A stretch of 43,031 nucleotides of DNA from Acetobacter conturbans. Its GTDB lineage: Bacteria > Pseudomonadota > Alphaproteobacteria > Acetobacterales > Acetobacteraceae. How positions within the stretch are numbered: the stretch's first letter is position 1; the number at the start of each line of letters is the position of its first letter. Of the stretch, positions 1 through 6,976 are shown one piece after another. The translations under genes were made by a program, and so were the position numbers. The notes beneath the pieces are model-generated. The model saw only the letters and a program-made list of their open reading frames with translations, did no database searches and was not told where the DNA came from. The stretch spans positions 1 through 43,031 of the forward strand of contig NZ_WOSY01000020.1 of the NCBI RefSeq assembly GCF_011516755.1, written 5' to 3'.

Positions 1-52
1 TTCTGCGGGCCGCAAGACGCTCAATCTGTCGAAACAGGCTCGTGCCGCCTGA
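1..52 (+). CDS. C-terminal tail of an ORF, possibly the second Tn3 transposase (partial)
   Basis: Bases 2-52 read as 16 codons ending in TGA (ending ...NLSKQARAA). Ten bases later a transposon-end-like repeat begins at 62. In Tn3 elements tnpA normally ends just inside the terminal repeat. In a circular molecule this could be the variable C-terminal tail of the tnpA that leaves the window at 43031, with roughly 600 codons missing in between. There is no sequence motif in the tail itself, so the assignment rests on position only. Confidence 0.3.
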   Translation, partial: SAGRKTLNLSKQARAA

Positions 53-61
53 TCGTTCCTT

Positions 62-110
62 TATTGTTCATGCCAAACGTTGTTTAGCGTACCATCCACA
101 CGATGGCCTC
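62..110 (-). repeat. Transposon-end repeat, copy 1 of an inverted pair
   Basis: This 49-bp sequence matches the reverse complement of 40238-40286 at 45 of 49 positions by hand alignment. Its core is a near-palindrome, GCTAAAC-AAC-GTTTGGC, with one mismatch. The two copies are inverted relative to each other, as the two ends of one transposon would be. No 5-bp target duplication is visible beside this pair. Confidence 0.7.
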
Positions 111-325
111 TATCTGATTGCTGGCTCAGTCTCCGCCGCTTTACTGTAAATTCCAAAAAATCTGACGCAGACGAATTTTAATCTGCTTTGGTTAAAGTCT
201 ACGCGCGTCATATGGTGATATTATACCAAACTTGATCGATGATGTACGCGCGCTTGGCGCGTGCTCCTTATGAGAGACGCCGCCGGAAGAACCAACGGCG
301 CCAGTCTCCTGCCTTGCAGCAAGAC
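111..325. other. Non-coding stretch downstream of the sulfur operon
   Basis: This stretch lies between the transposon-end repeat and the stop codon of the DoxDA gene. It is more AT-rich than its surroundings (around 140-235). I see no convincing gene, promoter pair or rho-independent terminator. The short open frames here overlap the real minus-strand gene in other frames. Confidence 0.5.
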
Positions 326-1435
326 TTATTTAGAAACACCAAGCGGTGCCGTGAATATACGCCCGTCGACATCCGTGAAGCGAATAACCGACCCGTTTGC
401 CGGCGTATGGGCCTGCGTTAGCCACGGGAGGGTAATGGTCGCCTTCGCCCCCATCGGCGCACGGATACCGTAGGGCCCCGGGCCAAATTTGTTATAGGCG
501 TAATCATTATCGAAGTTCTGCTTCGTCAGGGCTGACAGAACTTTGGCATCCCAGTGTTCTGCGATCACTTTGTCCGGCCCGATAACGGCTGCATCAACGA
601 TGTGCACGGGTGCTTCAGGCGTTCCTGCATCCAGATAGGCATGAACGCGAATACCGCCATCAGCGAGAACGACCGCATTGGACAGCGTCACGTGATGCTT
701 CGTCGGGCTCACCGGCCCACTATGGAACGGCGTAACGACGGAACCGCGAAAATAGCTGTAGGTGCTGACGTTGTAGATCAGGACAAAGCCGAACAAAGCC
801 AGCGTCAGGTTCCGGAATGGAATATCCGCCAGCGGAAGCGGAAGCGCGCCGCTCGCCCAACGAAACCAGGCGCTGTCTGCGAGACGCGGACGTCGGGCCA
901 GCAACACATTGTCGAGGCTGAAAGCACTCGATCCGCCGAGCAGCAGGGTCGTTCCCATAGCCAGGTTACACGCGGCCATCGTCCATTCGTCGATGCAGGT
1001 CGCGCCCTGCCAGCCGAACATGGCCATCAGGATCACGGAAAAACCCATCGAGACGAGCGCGGACGCCCGGGTCATGAACCCTGCCATCAGCGCGGCACCG
1101 GCGATCAGCTCGGCGGCGCTGAAGACGATGACACCTGTGTAGAGGAGCCAGAAATGCTGCAACAGGAACGAGATGACGTGTTCAAAACCGAACAGCGCCC
1201 CAGGCATCGCGGTTTGAAATTTGTTGGCCATCCAGTTGTGGCCGCCCCAGGCGTCGAGCTTGGAAGGCGCATAGATGAAACGGCGCGACCCGCCGCCCCA
1301 GTAAATGAACCCCTGAATGACCCGCGTTGCCAGCAGTGCGAGGCCGCCGATGCGCCAGTTACGCTCGGCTTCGGTCAGGGGTCGGGCGGTGGCGCCAAAA
1401 ACGGCGCGCTGCGCTGATGCGTGTGTGATACTCAT
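326..1435 (-). CDS. doxDA: Thiosulfate:quinone oxidoreductase, DoxD-DoxA fusion
   Basis: This 369-aa membrane protein joins an N-terminal DoxD/DoxX-like domain (about residues 25-180, several hydrophobic helices) to a C-terminal DoxA-like soluble domain (about 225-369, with YNKFGPGPYGIRAPMG). In Acidianus these are separate subunits of thiosulfate:quinone oxidoreductase, which oxidises thiosulfate to tetrathionate and reduces quinone. A fused DoxDA form is known in Acidithiobacillus. The start at 1435 was chosen because GGAGG lies 5 bases upstream; an in-frame ATG at 1447 directly abuts the stop of the preceding gene. It is the last gene of a three-gene operon with a binding protein and a DsrE-like protein. 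Substrate is inferred from the family. Confidence 0.75.
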   Translation of the reverse strand: MSITHASAQRAVFGATARPLTEAERNWRIGGLALLATRVIQGFIYWGGGSRRFIYAPSKLDAWGGHNWMANKFQTAMPGALFGFEHVISFLLQHFWLLYTGVIVFSAAELIAGAALMAGFMTRASALVSMGFSVILMAMFGWQGATCIDEWTMAACNLAMGTTLLLGGSSAFSLDNVLLARRPRLADSAWFRWASGALPLPLADIPFRNLTLALFGFVLIYNVSTYSYFRGSVVTPFHSGPVSPTKHHVTLSNAVVLADGGIRVHAYLDAGTPEAPVHIVDAAVIGPDKVIAEHWDAKVLSALTKQNFDNDYAYNKFGPGPYGIRAPMGAKATITLPWLTQAHTPANGSVIRFTDVDGRIFTAPLGVSK

Positions 1436-1447
1436 GTTCGCCTCCAT

Positions 1448-2494
1448 TTACTCGCTGTCGTGATCCGGCATGCTGCCGCCGTGATAGGCCTTGAAGCCGT
1501 AGCGTTCGAAAATCGCCAAGGCGGTTGGCGACTTGATGAAATCGAGCCAGAGCTTTGCGGCCTGAGGGTGCGCGGCTCCCTTCACCATCGCGCCCGCGTA
1601 GATCGCCGTGCTGTTCTGATCGGCGGGAATGTCCACATGGCTGATGGCGTGCCCGGTCTGTTCCTGGAAGATCGCTTCGGACTGCCATGTCACACCGGCG
1701 TCAGCGAGGCCCTGCATCAGGAATAACGGCGTTTGCCGATGATGAATATGCGTCAGGACCGTGCTGCCGTTGGCAATTTTCGTCTTGTAGACGGCGTTGG
1801 CCAAAGCTTTGCCGCCCGCCTTGTCCAGTGATGCCTCGATCTGGCGCGCGATGCCCTCGAATTCGGGATTGGGCATCGCAAGCCTGATGCCCGGGCGGCC
1901 GAGATCCTTCAAGGATTCGACGTGGCCGGGATTGTCTTTCGGAATCATGATCGTGAGCGTGTTCGTGACATAGGGCACGGCAGGCGCCGCCAGCAGGCCA
2001 CTCTTGATATACTGATCGATCTTCTTGAGGCCCGCGAAATAGGCGTCGGGCTTGGCCGTCCACGTCATATTGCCGGAGGTGATCGTCCCGCCTGCTTCGA
2101 TCTGGCGGATCAGCAATCCGGGCGGGATCGTCTCCCAATAGATCTTTCCGGAGAATTCGGGATGCTCATGCTCGAACGCCGAGACGAGCGGCGCCATGGC
2201 GAAGAAGTAGTTTCCCCCGACATACAGGACGAGGCTCGGATTCGTGATGTCGCCATGAAAATCGGCCAGAACATCGACTTCCGGGACGGTGAATTCGAAG
2301 CCGCGCCGTGTCGCGTCGTTGTTCTGGCCGTGCTGCCACGGCGGAAACACGTCTTCTGCGTAATGCGGGGTCTGCGCCTTGCCGTTCCATTGCACCGGAT
2401 CGGCCAACGCCGCAGCAGTCGACAGCACGAAAGTCGCCGCAGCTGTGGCCAACAGGGTTTTTCTTATTCTTGAGGGTGTCATAGCCGTTCTCAC
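1448..2494 (-). CDS. Periplasmic substrate-binding protein, ModA-like
   Basis: This 348-aa protein begins with a signal peptide (about residues 10-32, ending in AAALA). It then has a type-2 periplasmic binding fold resembling molybdate/sulfate-type binding proteins: an early LVLYVGGNYFFAMAPLV segment, a central LTIMIPKDNPGH strand, and a late HPQAAKLWLDFIKSPTALAIFERYGF helix region. No ABC permease or ATPase lies nearby, so it may act as a periplasmic ligand-binding partner of the adjacent sulfur enzymes instead of a transporter component. Its start overlaps the stop of the upstream DsrE-like gene by four bases. The ligand is unknown. Confidence 0.7.
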   Translation of the reverse strand: MRTAMTPSRIRKTLLATAAATFVLSTAAALADPVQWNGKAQTPHYAEDVFPPWQHGQNNDATRRGFEFTVPEVDVLADFHGDITNPSLVLYVGGNYFFAMAPLVSAFEHEHPEFSGKIYWETIPPGLLIRQIEAGGTITSGNMTWTAKPDAYFAGLKKIDQYIKSGLLAAPAVPYVTNTLTIMIPKDNPGHVESLKDLGRPGIRLAMPNPEFEGIARQIEASLDKAGGKALANAVYKTKIANGSTVLTHIHHRQTPLFLMQGLADAGVTWQSEAIFQEQTGHAISHVDIPADQNSTAIYAGAMVKGAAHPQAAKLWLDFIKSPTALAIFERYGFKAYHGGSMPDHDSE

Positions 2495-3288
2495 TTCACG
2501 TAGCCGAAACCGGCATGTTGCAGTTCAGGGATCGTTGCCACGATGCCGGGGGTCAGGACGACGCCGTCGATCAGGTGATTGGTCAGTTCGGCGGCCATCT
2601 GCTCGTGTGACAGATGATCGGGATTGATACCTTTCTCGATCAGCTTGCCCGTCTGCTCCCAGATCGCGTTGTGGCAGGCCATGAACACGACGCCACGCTT
2701 CTGCAAAATCGGGATCGTGTTGCCTGCCGCTCCGAAAAGACCCTTCGGATCCTCGTGAGCCGACGCATCGAGAGCACCGTCTGGCGTTTTGATAAGCGTA
2801 TTAAACGCAAAGGCCGGCCCGGCGAGCTTCGCCAGCTGATACTTGTCCCAGATTGTCTGGTCATAGAGGGCAAGGTGAGCGGAGCCATGCGTGGCCGACA
2901 CCGCGAGAAAGTCCGGGTGTCTGAACGAAAACACCTGTGCGTTAACGGAATTGCGCATCAGGTTGAGCCAAGGGCTATCGATTGCTGTGTTGTCCCAGAC
3001 CTGCTTCCGCTCGCCGCGATAGGCGATCACCAGATCAAGTGCCTGGGCGTCCCACATGAGCGGGTCGTCGAGCACCATCGGCACGGTCCTGAAATCGCGG
3101 CGGCGCGGGGATCTGGCCAGCTGCGAGGTCAGCACGGCAAGATTGCCGGTTCCGTCCGCATGGGACGAGGAAGATCGTGCTGCCAAGGCAGTGGAAGTGG
3201 TGGCGATCGTTGCGCCGGCGGTGGCCGCCATCAGACCCAGCAGGGCATGGCGCCGGTCGGCGCGAAGGTTTGAAGTCATGTCGTTCAT
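2491..3288 (-). CDS. Tat-exported DsrE-family-like protein
   Basis: This 265-aa protein has a twin-arginine signal (RRHALLGLMAATAGA, about residues 12-36), so it is probably folded before export to the periplasm. The C-terminal half resembles DsrE/F sulfur-transfer proteins: GVVFMACHNA with a single conserved-looking cysteine, then a segment with VVLTPGIVATIPELQHAGFGYV. DsrE-family proteins carry or relay sulfur on cysteine. It is the first gene of the operon, with AAGGAGA 7 bases before the ATG. A periplasmic sulfur-binding role beside DoxDA is an inference. Confidence 0.65.
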   Translation of the reverse strand: MNDMTSNLRADRRHALLGLMAATAGATIATTSTALAARSSSSHADGTGNLAVLTSQLARSPRRRDFRTVPMVLDDPLMWDAQALDLVIAYRGERKQVWDNTAIDSPWLNLMRNSVNAQVFSFRHPDFLAVSATHGSAHLALYDQTIWDKYQLAKLAGPAFAFNTLIKTPDGALDASAHEDPKGLFGAAGNTIPILQKRGVVFMACHNAIWEQTGKLIEKGINPDHLSHEQMAAELTNHLIDGVVLTPGIVATIPELQHAGFGYVK

Positions 3289-3622
3289 AGTCGGTCTCCT
3301 TTGGAGAGCCTGATCATGCGCTTCTCTTGATCACCCGAACCAACTCATTTGAAAGCACGAAACGTTCGATTTTCTGTATTATTCGGCGATGTAACTTCGG
3401 TTATCGCCCCTGAAAGATCACCCCGGAGGTCTATTTCAGGCCGATGAAAACCCGCACAGCTCCACGATCGCTGGCGACACCGCCCCCGAGACCACCGCTT
3501 ATTGTTACTGCCGGCTCCAGAATATGGTTAAAGCCGATATCAACGAAGCTCGACAGGCGTCGTTGCCTGGTTTGCTGCTGACGCACCACATCGGCGACCA
3601 GCGCAGTTCTGCAGCGGCTTCG
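3289..3622 (-). promoter_or_regulatory. Regulatory gap upstream of the sulfur operon
   Basis: There is no gene in this 334-bp stretch between the LysR gene and the sulfur operon. A hairpin-forming segment at 3385-3408 has arms GGCGAT and ATCGCC around AAC-TTCG-GTT. The 9-mer AACGTTCGA at 3361-3369 recurs upstream of the second cargo operon (6290-6298). Both copies sit about 75-80 bases before the start codon of the following operon. The promoter is presumed here, but no clear -35/-10 pair stands out. Confidence 0.4.
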
Positions 3623-4519
3623 TCATGGCTTGTTCACTGTGACAGGGGCGCCCAGCAGGGCGAGAAAGGCAGTTTCCGCCGGCGACAGGCGGCGTTGCGG
3701 GTGGCGCAGCGCGCGGAACTGCCGGTCCGGCAGGTTCATGGGCACGGCGCATAGCAGCCCGGCCTCGATCCGGCCCGCCACCACGCTTGCCGAGAGCACG
3801 GCAGCAGCGGTCCCCGTCTCCACGGCGCTGGCCATCGCCTCGTTGGACGCGACCTCCAGCATCACGTCGAGATCGGCCGGATCGACGCCGAGGGCGTGGA
3901 GTGCGTGTTCGAACTCGATACGCGTGCCCGACCCGGCCTCGCGCAGAACCCACGGGCTGCGCGCGAGATCGCGGGTCGCGGGCGGAGTCGACGCCCATGG
4001 GTGATCGGGGGCCACGACCAGCAGCAGCTGATCCTGAGCGACGACATCGCTGTGCAAGTCCGGCGTCGGCAGATCGCCTTCCACCAGGCCAATCGACGCC
4101 TCGCCCGATTGCACCCCTGCCGCAATATCGCGTGTATTGGCGATCGTGACGTGTAGGCGAATGCCGGGATACGCGGCGCGGAACGCATTCAGACGCGCGG
4201 GCAGCCAGTAGCTCGCTATGGTATGGCTGGCATGCAGGCGCAGGCTGCCGTCGCGCAGGCCCGCGAGGTCGAACATCCGCTCGCGCGCGATGTTTGCGCG
4301 GTTCAGCACGGTGCGCGCTTCCTCAAGAAACAACCGACCGGCCGGTGTCAGTTCGATGCGGCGACCGATCCGGCTGAAGAAAGCAAGCTGGAATTCGCCC
4401 TCCAGTTGGGTCACGGCATGACTGACGGCGGATTGCGTCAGATTGAGGAATTCGGCGGCCCGGGTGATGTGCTCGCGCTCGGCGACAGCTGCGAAAATCC
4501 GAAGTTGTTCCAGCGTCAT
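3623..4519 (-). CDS. LysR-family transcriptional regulator
   Basis: This 298-aa protein has the classic LysR layout. A winged helix-turn-helix occupies residues 1-60 (LRIFAAVAEREHITRAAEFLNLTQSAVSHAV), followed by a linker helix and a two-lobed effector-binding domain (about 90-295). It is most like the CysB/CbbR-type group. Its start overlaps the stop of the DUF202 gene by four bases, so it is the last gene of the FAD protein-DUF202-LysR operon. It is the only regulator among the cargo genes, so it may control both cargo operons. The effector is unknown. Confidence 0.85.
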   Translation of the reverse strand: MTLEQLRIFAAVAEREHITRAAEFLNLTQSAVSHAVTQLEGEFQLAFFSRIGRRIELTPAGRLFLEEARTVLNRANIARERMFDLAGLRDGSLRLHASHTIASYWLPARLNAFRAAYPGIRLHVTIANTRDIAAGVQSGEASIGLVEGDLPTPDLHSDVVAQDQLLLVVAPDHPWASTPPATRDLARSPWVLREAGSGTRIEFEHALHALGVDPADLDVMLEVASNEAMASAVETGTAAAVLSASVVAGRIEAGLLCAVPMNLPDRQFRALRHPQRRLSPAETAFLALLGAPVTVNKP

Positions 4520-4890
4520 GACACTACCGCCCGGGTCAGGGCCACCAGCACGGCACAGCCAAGGGCACCAAGCGCAATCGTTAGCGCGCGCTCCATGCTA
4601 GGGCCGACCGAGTAATGCGTCGTATCCGCCGCGATTGCCGTACGCGTGGCTTGGAACCGCCGATACGCTGCGGCGAACAGAACAACGCCGAGCGCGACGA
4701 ACACGACGCCCAGTTCGGCGGTGGCCCCATAAGGGCGCGGTGCGGCGGCATCGTGCTGGTCTGCCGCCAGACGCAGGAACAGGTCAAATTTCGCCAGTAC
4801 GCCGCCGAAGGCCACAATGGCAAGCGCCGTGCGGAGCCAGGCGAGAAAGGTCCGCTCATTGGCCGCGTGATCGGTATAGCGCGGGATCAT
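4516..4890 (-). CDS. DUF202-family inner-membrane protein
   Basis: This 124-aa protein opens with the DUF202 signature DHAANERTFLAWLRTALAIVAFG, followed by two further hydrophobic helices (about residues 58-75 and 103-120). That gives three predicted membrane spans. The molecular function of the DUF202/YidH family is not established. The gene overlaps both neighbours by four bases (ATGA junctions), which implies translational coupling with the FAD-binding protein before it and the LysR gene after it. Confidence 0.75.
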   Translation of the reverse strand: MIPRYTDHAANERTFLAWLRTALAIVAFGGVLAKFDLFLRLAADQHDAAAPRPYGATAELGVVFVALGVVLFAAAYRRFQATRTAIAADTTHYSVGPSMERALTIALGALGCAVLVALTRAVVS

Positions 4891-6212
4891 ACGGCCTGCG
4901 CCAGCCGGTCGGCGACCTCACGGGCCTGCACGCGGATTTCCGGAATGGCAATGGACTCCAGCAGCACGCCGAGCCGCGCCGGGCCGATTGTAAACAGATC
5001 GTCCGCCACGTCGCCCTCCGCGTTGATGAGCGCACCGTCCGGCGTGCAGGACAGGCCCGCGCCCTTGAAACCAGGAACTATCTCACCCCGATTGAACAAA
5101 TCGTGCAGCAAGGGCGCGTCTGCGCGTTGGTATTTCAGGCTGGGGCCGGTACAGTTGATGACGTGGGCGGCGGTGATCGTCATGTCGTCGCCGGCCCTGA
5201 CGATCAGGCCATCTTCGCCGGTGCTGATTGCGGTCACGCGCCCGTCAAGCACGCGCAAGGTTCCGGCCTGACGCTCCTGGTCAAGGATATCTGCAATATG
5301 CGGAGCCATACGATGCCGCAGGATTTCCCAGCGCCGTAGCAAATGCCGCTGGAAACGGGATTTTTCGACATCCGGCAGCGCCAGCCACAGCGTGTTGATG
5401 ACCGGACGCATGCTGTCCACCGCCGCCCGCCAGTCGGTGCCGCGTTTCAGTGCCGCATGGAAAGCGCGCAGGTAGGCGAGTGCGGTTGATGCTGTATTTC
5501 CGGGTGTAAAGACAGGTGCTGGCAGCTTCGTGTATGCCGCATGCCGTTCGGGAAACAGGCCGCGACGCGACAGGGCCGTCACCTGTCCGCGGTGGCCGTT
5601 CTCCCGCAGACGCAGCAGTACGTCGATCGTGGTCAGGCCGGTGCCGATCAGCGTCACCGCGTCATCGGGCGCAACGTTGGCCAATGCCCGTTCATCCCAG
5701 GCGTTGTGGTGATAGCGGCCGGTGTCGTCCAGTTCGCGCGGGATACCGGGCAGGCACGCCGGATCGAAATGCCCGAAAGCCAGCACGACCTGTCTGGCAT
5801 ATAGCACCTCCCCGTCAGCGAGTGTCACGGCAAAGCCGCCGTCGATCCGGTGACAACCGACGGCGCGCTGCCGGACGTGCTCAGGAGCTGCGATAGAATG
5901 CAGGTTGCGAAGATAAAGGCCATAGAGCGCGCGCGGTACGAACTCCCCGTCATCGATCGTGCCGGGCACGTTCTCGGCCAGCCAGCGCAAGAAGTGGTCG
6001 GGGTCGGCCGGGTCGGCGCTCATGCCCTTGGCCGGGACATTCAGGAGATTTTTCAATGACGGTGTTGAGTAAGCGAGCCCGAAGCCGGGACGGTCGGACG
6101 GATCGACCAGCGTCGCAGTCATACCGTAGCGGGTGGCGAGGTTCCACGCCGTCAGCGTGCCGCTTGCGCCCCCACCGATGATGACGATGTCGTGTTGATC
6201 GGGCTCGGTCAT
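4887..6212 (-). CDS. FAD/NAD(P)-binding oxidoreductase
   Basis: This 441-aa protein has an N-terminal dinucleotide-binding motif (IVIIGGGASGTLTAWNLA, residues 9-26). A second Rossmann signature follows at about 185-200 (AVTLIGTGLTTIDVLLRL). A C-terminal FAD-associated stretch includes VINCTGPS and LFTIGPARLG. This is the pattern of the FAD-NAD(P)-binding family also found in flavin monooxygenase-like proteins. The substrate cannot be deduced. It is the first gene of its operon, with AGGAGAG about 7 bases before the ATG. Position in the cargo suggests a redox role linked to sulfur metabolism, but that is only context. Confidence 0.7.
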   Translation of the reverse strand: MTEPDQHDIVIIGGGASGTLTAWNLATRYGMTATLVDPSDRPGFGLAYSTPSLKNLLNVPAKGMSADPADPDHFLRWLAENVPGTIDDGEFVPRALYGLYLRNLHSIAAPEHVRQRAVGCHRIDGGFAVTLADGEVLYARQVVLAFGHFDPACLPGIPRELDDTGRYHHNAWDERALANVAPDDAVTLIGTGLTTIDVLLRLRENGHRGQVTALSRRGLFPERHAAYTKLPAPVFTPGNTASTALAYLRAFHAALKRGTDWRAAVDSMRPVINTLWLALPDVEKSRFQRHLLRRWEILRHRMAPHIADILDQERQAGTLRVLDGRVTAISTGEDGLIVRAGDDMTITAAHVINCTGPSLKYQRADAPLLHDLFNRGEIVPGFKGAGLSCTPDGALINAEGDVADDLFTIGPARLGVLLESIAIPEIRVQAREVADRLAQAV

Positions 6213-6347
6213 ATCATAACTCTCCTGGATTGCGTGTCACCAGAATGATCCGAAGCTTCTGAACCATCCATGAGATTGTCTAGATTGGAACGTTCGAAAC
6301 TATCGAACTGTCTCCCTGACCTTCGCATACAACATAATTGCCGCCAG
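6213..6347 (-). promoter_or_regulatory. Upstream region of the FAD operon with a palindromic site
   Basis: This short gap holds a perfect 17-bp inverted repeat at 6292-6308 (GTTCGA-AACTA-TCGAAC). It lies about 80 bases upstream of the FAD-protein start codon. The size and position suit an operator, possibly for the LysR regulator encoded at the end of the operon. It shares AACGTTCGA with the site upstream of the sulfur operon. Confidence 0.4.
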
Positions 6348-6920
6348 TCATGCTTCCGTTGCAGGCACAGCAGCTAAACGCACAAGCGTTCGGTAAACCG
6401 TCGGCCGTGACACTGAAAAGACGGCGGCGAGATCGCTGATCGAGTAATCGCCGGTGTCGTACATCCGGCGCAGTTCCTTCTGCTGCCGCTCGGAGAGCTT
6501 GGGCTTCTTGCCGCGCAGTTTGCCCTTGGCACGGGCAACCGCCATGCCTTCGCGGGTTCGCATCCGGATCAGGTCGGCCTCGAACTCGGCGAATGTTGCG
6601 AGGATATTGAAGAAGAGCTTGCCCATCGGATCGGACGGGTCATGCACGCTGGCACCGAGCTGGAGGCGTACGCCCCTGGCGGCGAGGTCGTCTCCGATCG
6701 CTCGCGCGTCCGGCACCGATCGGGCCAGCCGATCGAGTTTTGGCACGACGAGGGTGTCACCGCGTCGCACAGCTGCCAGAGCCTGATCCAGGCCAGGGCG
6801 GGTCCGGGTCGTTCCGGTGAATCCCTTGTCAGTATAGATCCGTTCAGCGGCGATCCCGAGGTTGAGCAGGGTCTCACGCTGCACGGCGAGGTCCTGCTTG
6901 TCGGTCGAGCAGCGGGCGTA
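6348..6920 (-). pseudogene. tnpR: Tn3-family resolvase (serine recombinase), 5'-truncated
   Basis: The frame encodes a serine recombinase: YARCSTDKQDLAVQRETL with the catalytic serine, then the GDTLVVPKLDRLARS motif, the E-helix region (AEFEADLIRMRTREGMAVARAKGK) and a C-terminal Hin-like helix-turn-helix (SISDLAAVFSVSRPTVYRTL). The family normally starts a few residues before YAR. Here no start codon exists upstream before an in-frame stop. The first usable start is a GTG at 6884, and initiation there would lose the catalytic serine. Homology stops at about 6920, a few bases from where transposase homology begins on the other strand. The gene is therefore probably inactive. Confidence 0.75.
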
Positions 6921-6976
6921 TCTGGCAGCACTGTGCGCGTCGTGACGAAACGCGCCGGTCGCATCTGGCCGCTCTC

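Noticed and set aside
554..1417. Long plus-strand open frame (287 aa)
   Set aside because: It is antisense to the DoxDA gene, has a low-complexity R/Q/G-rich translation and no recognisable motif. It is a shadow of GC-rich coding DNA.
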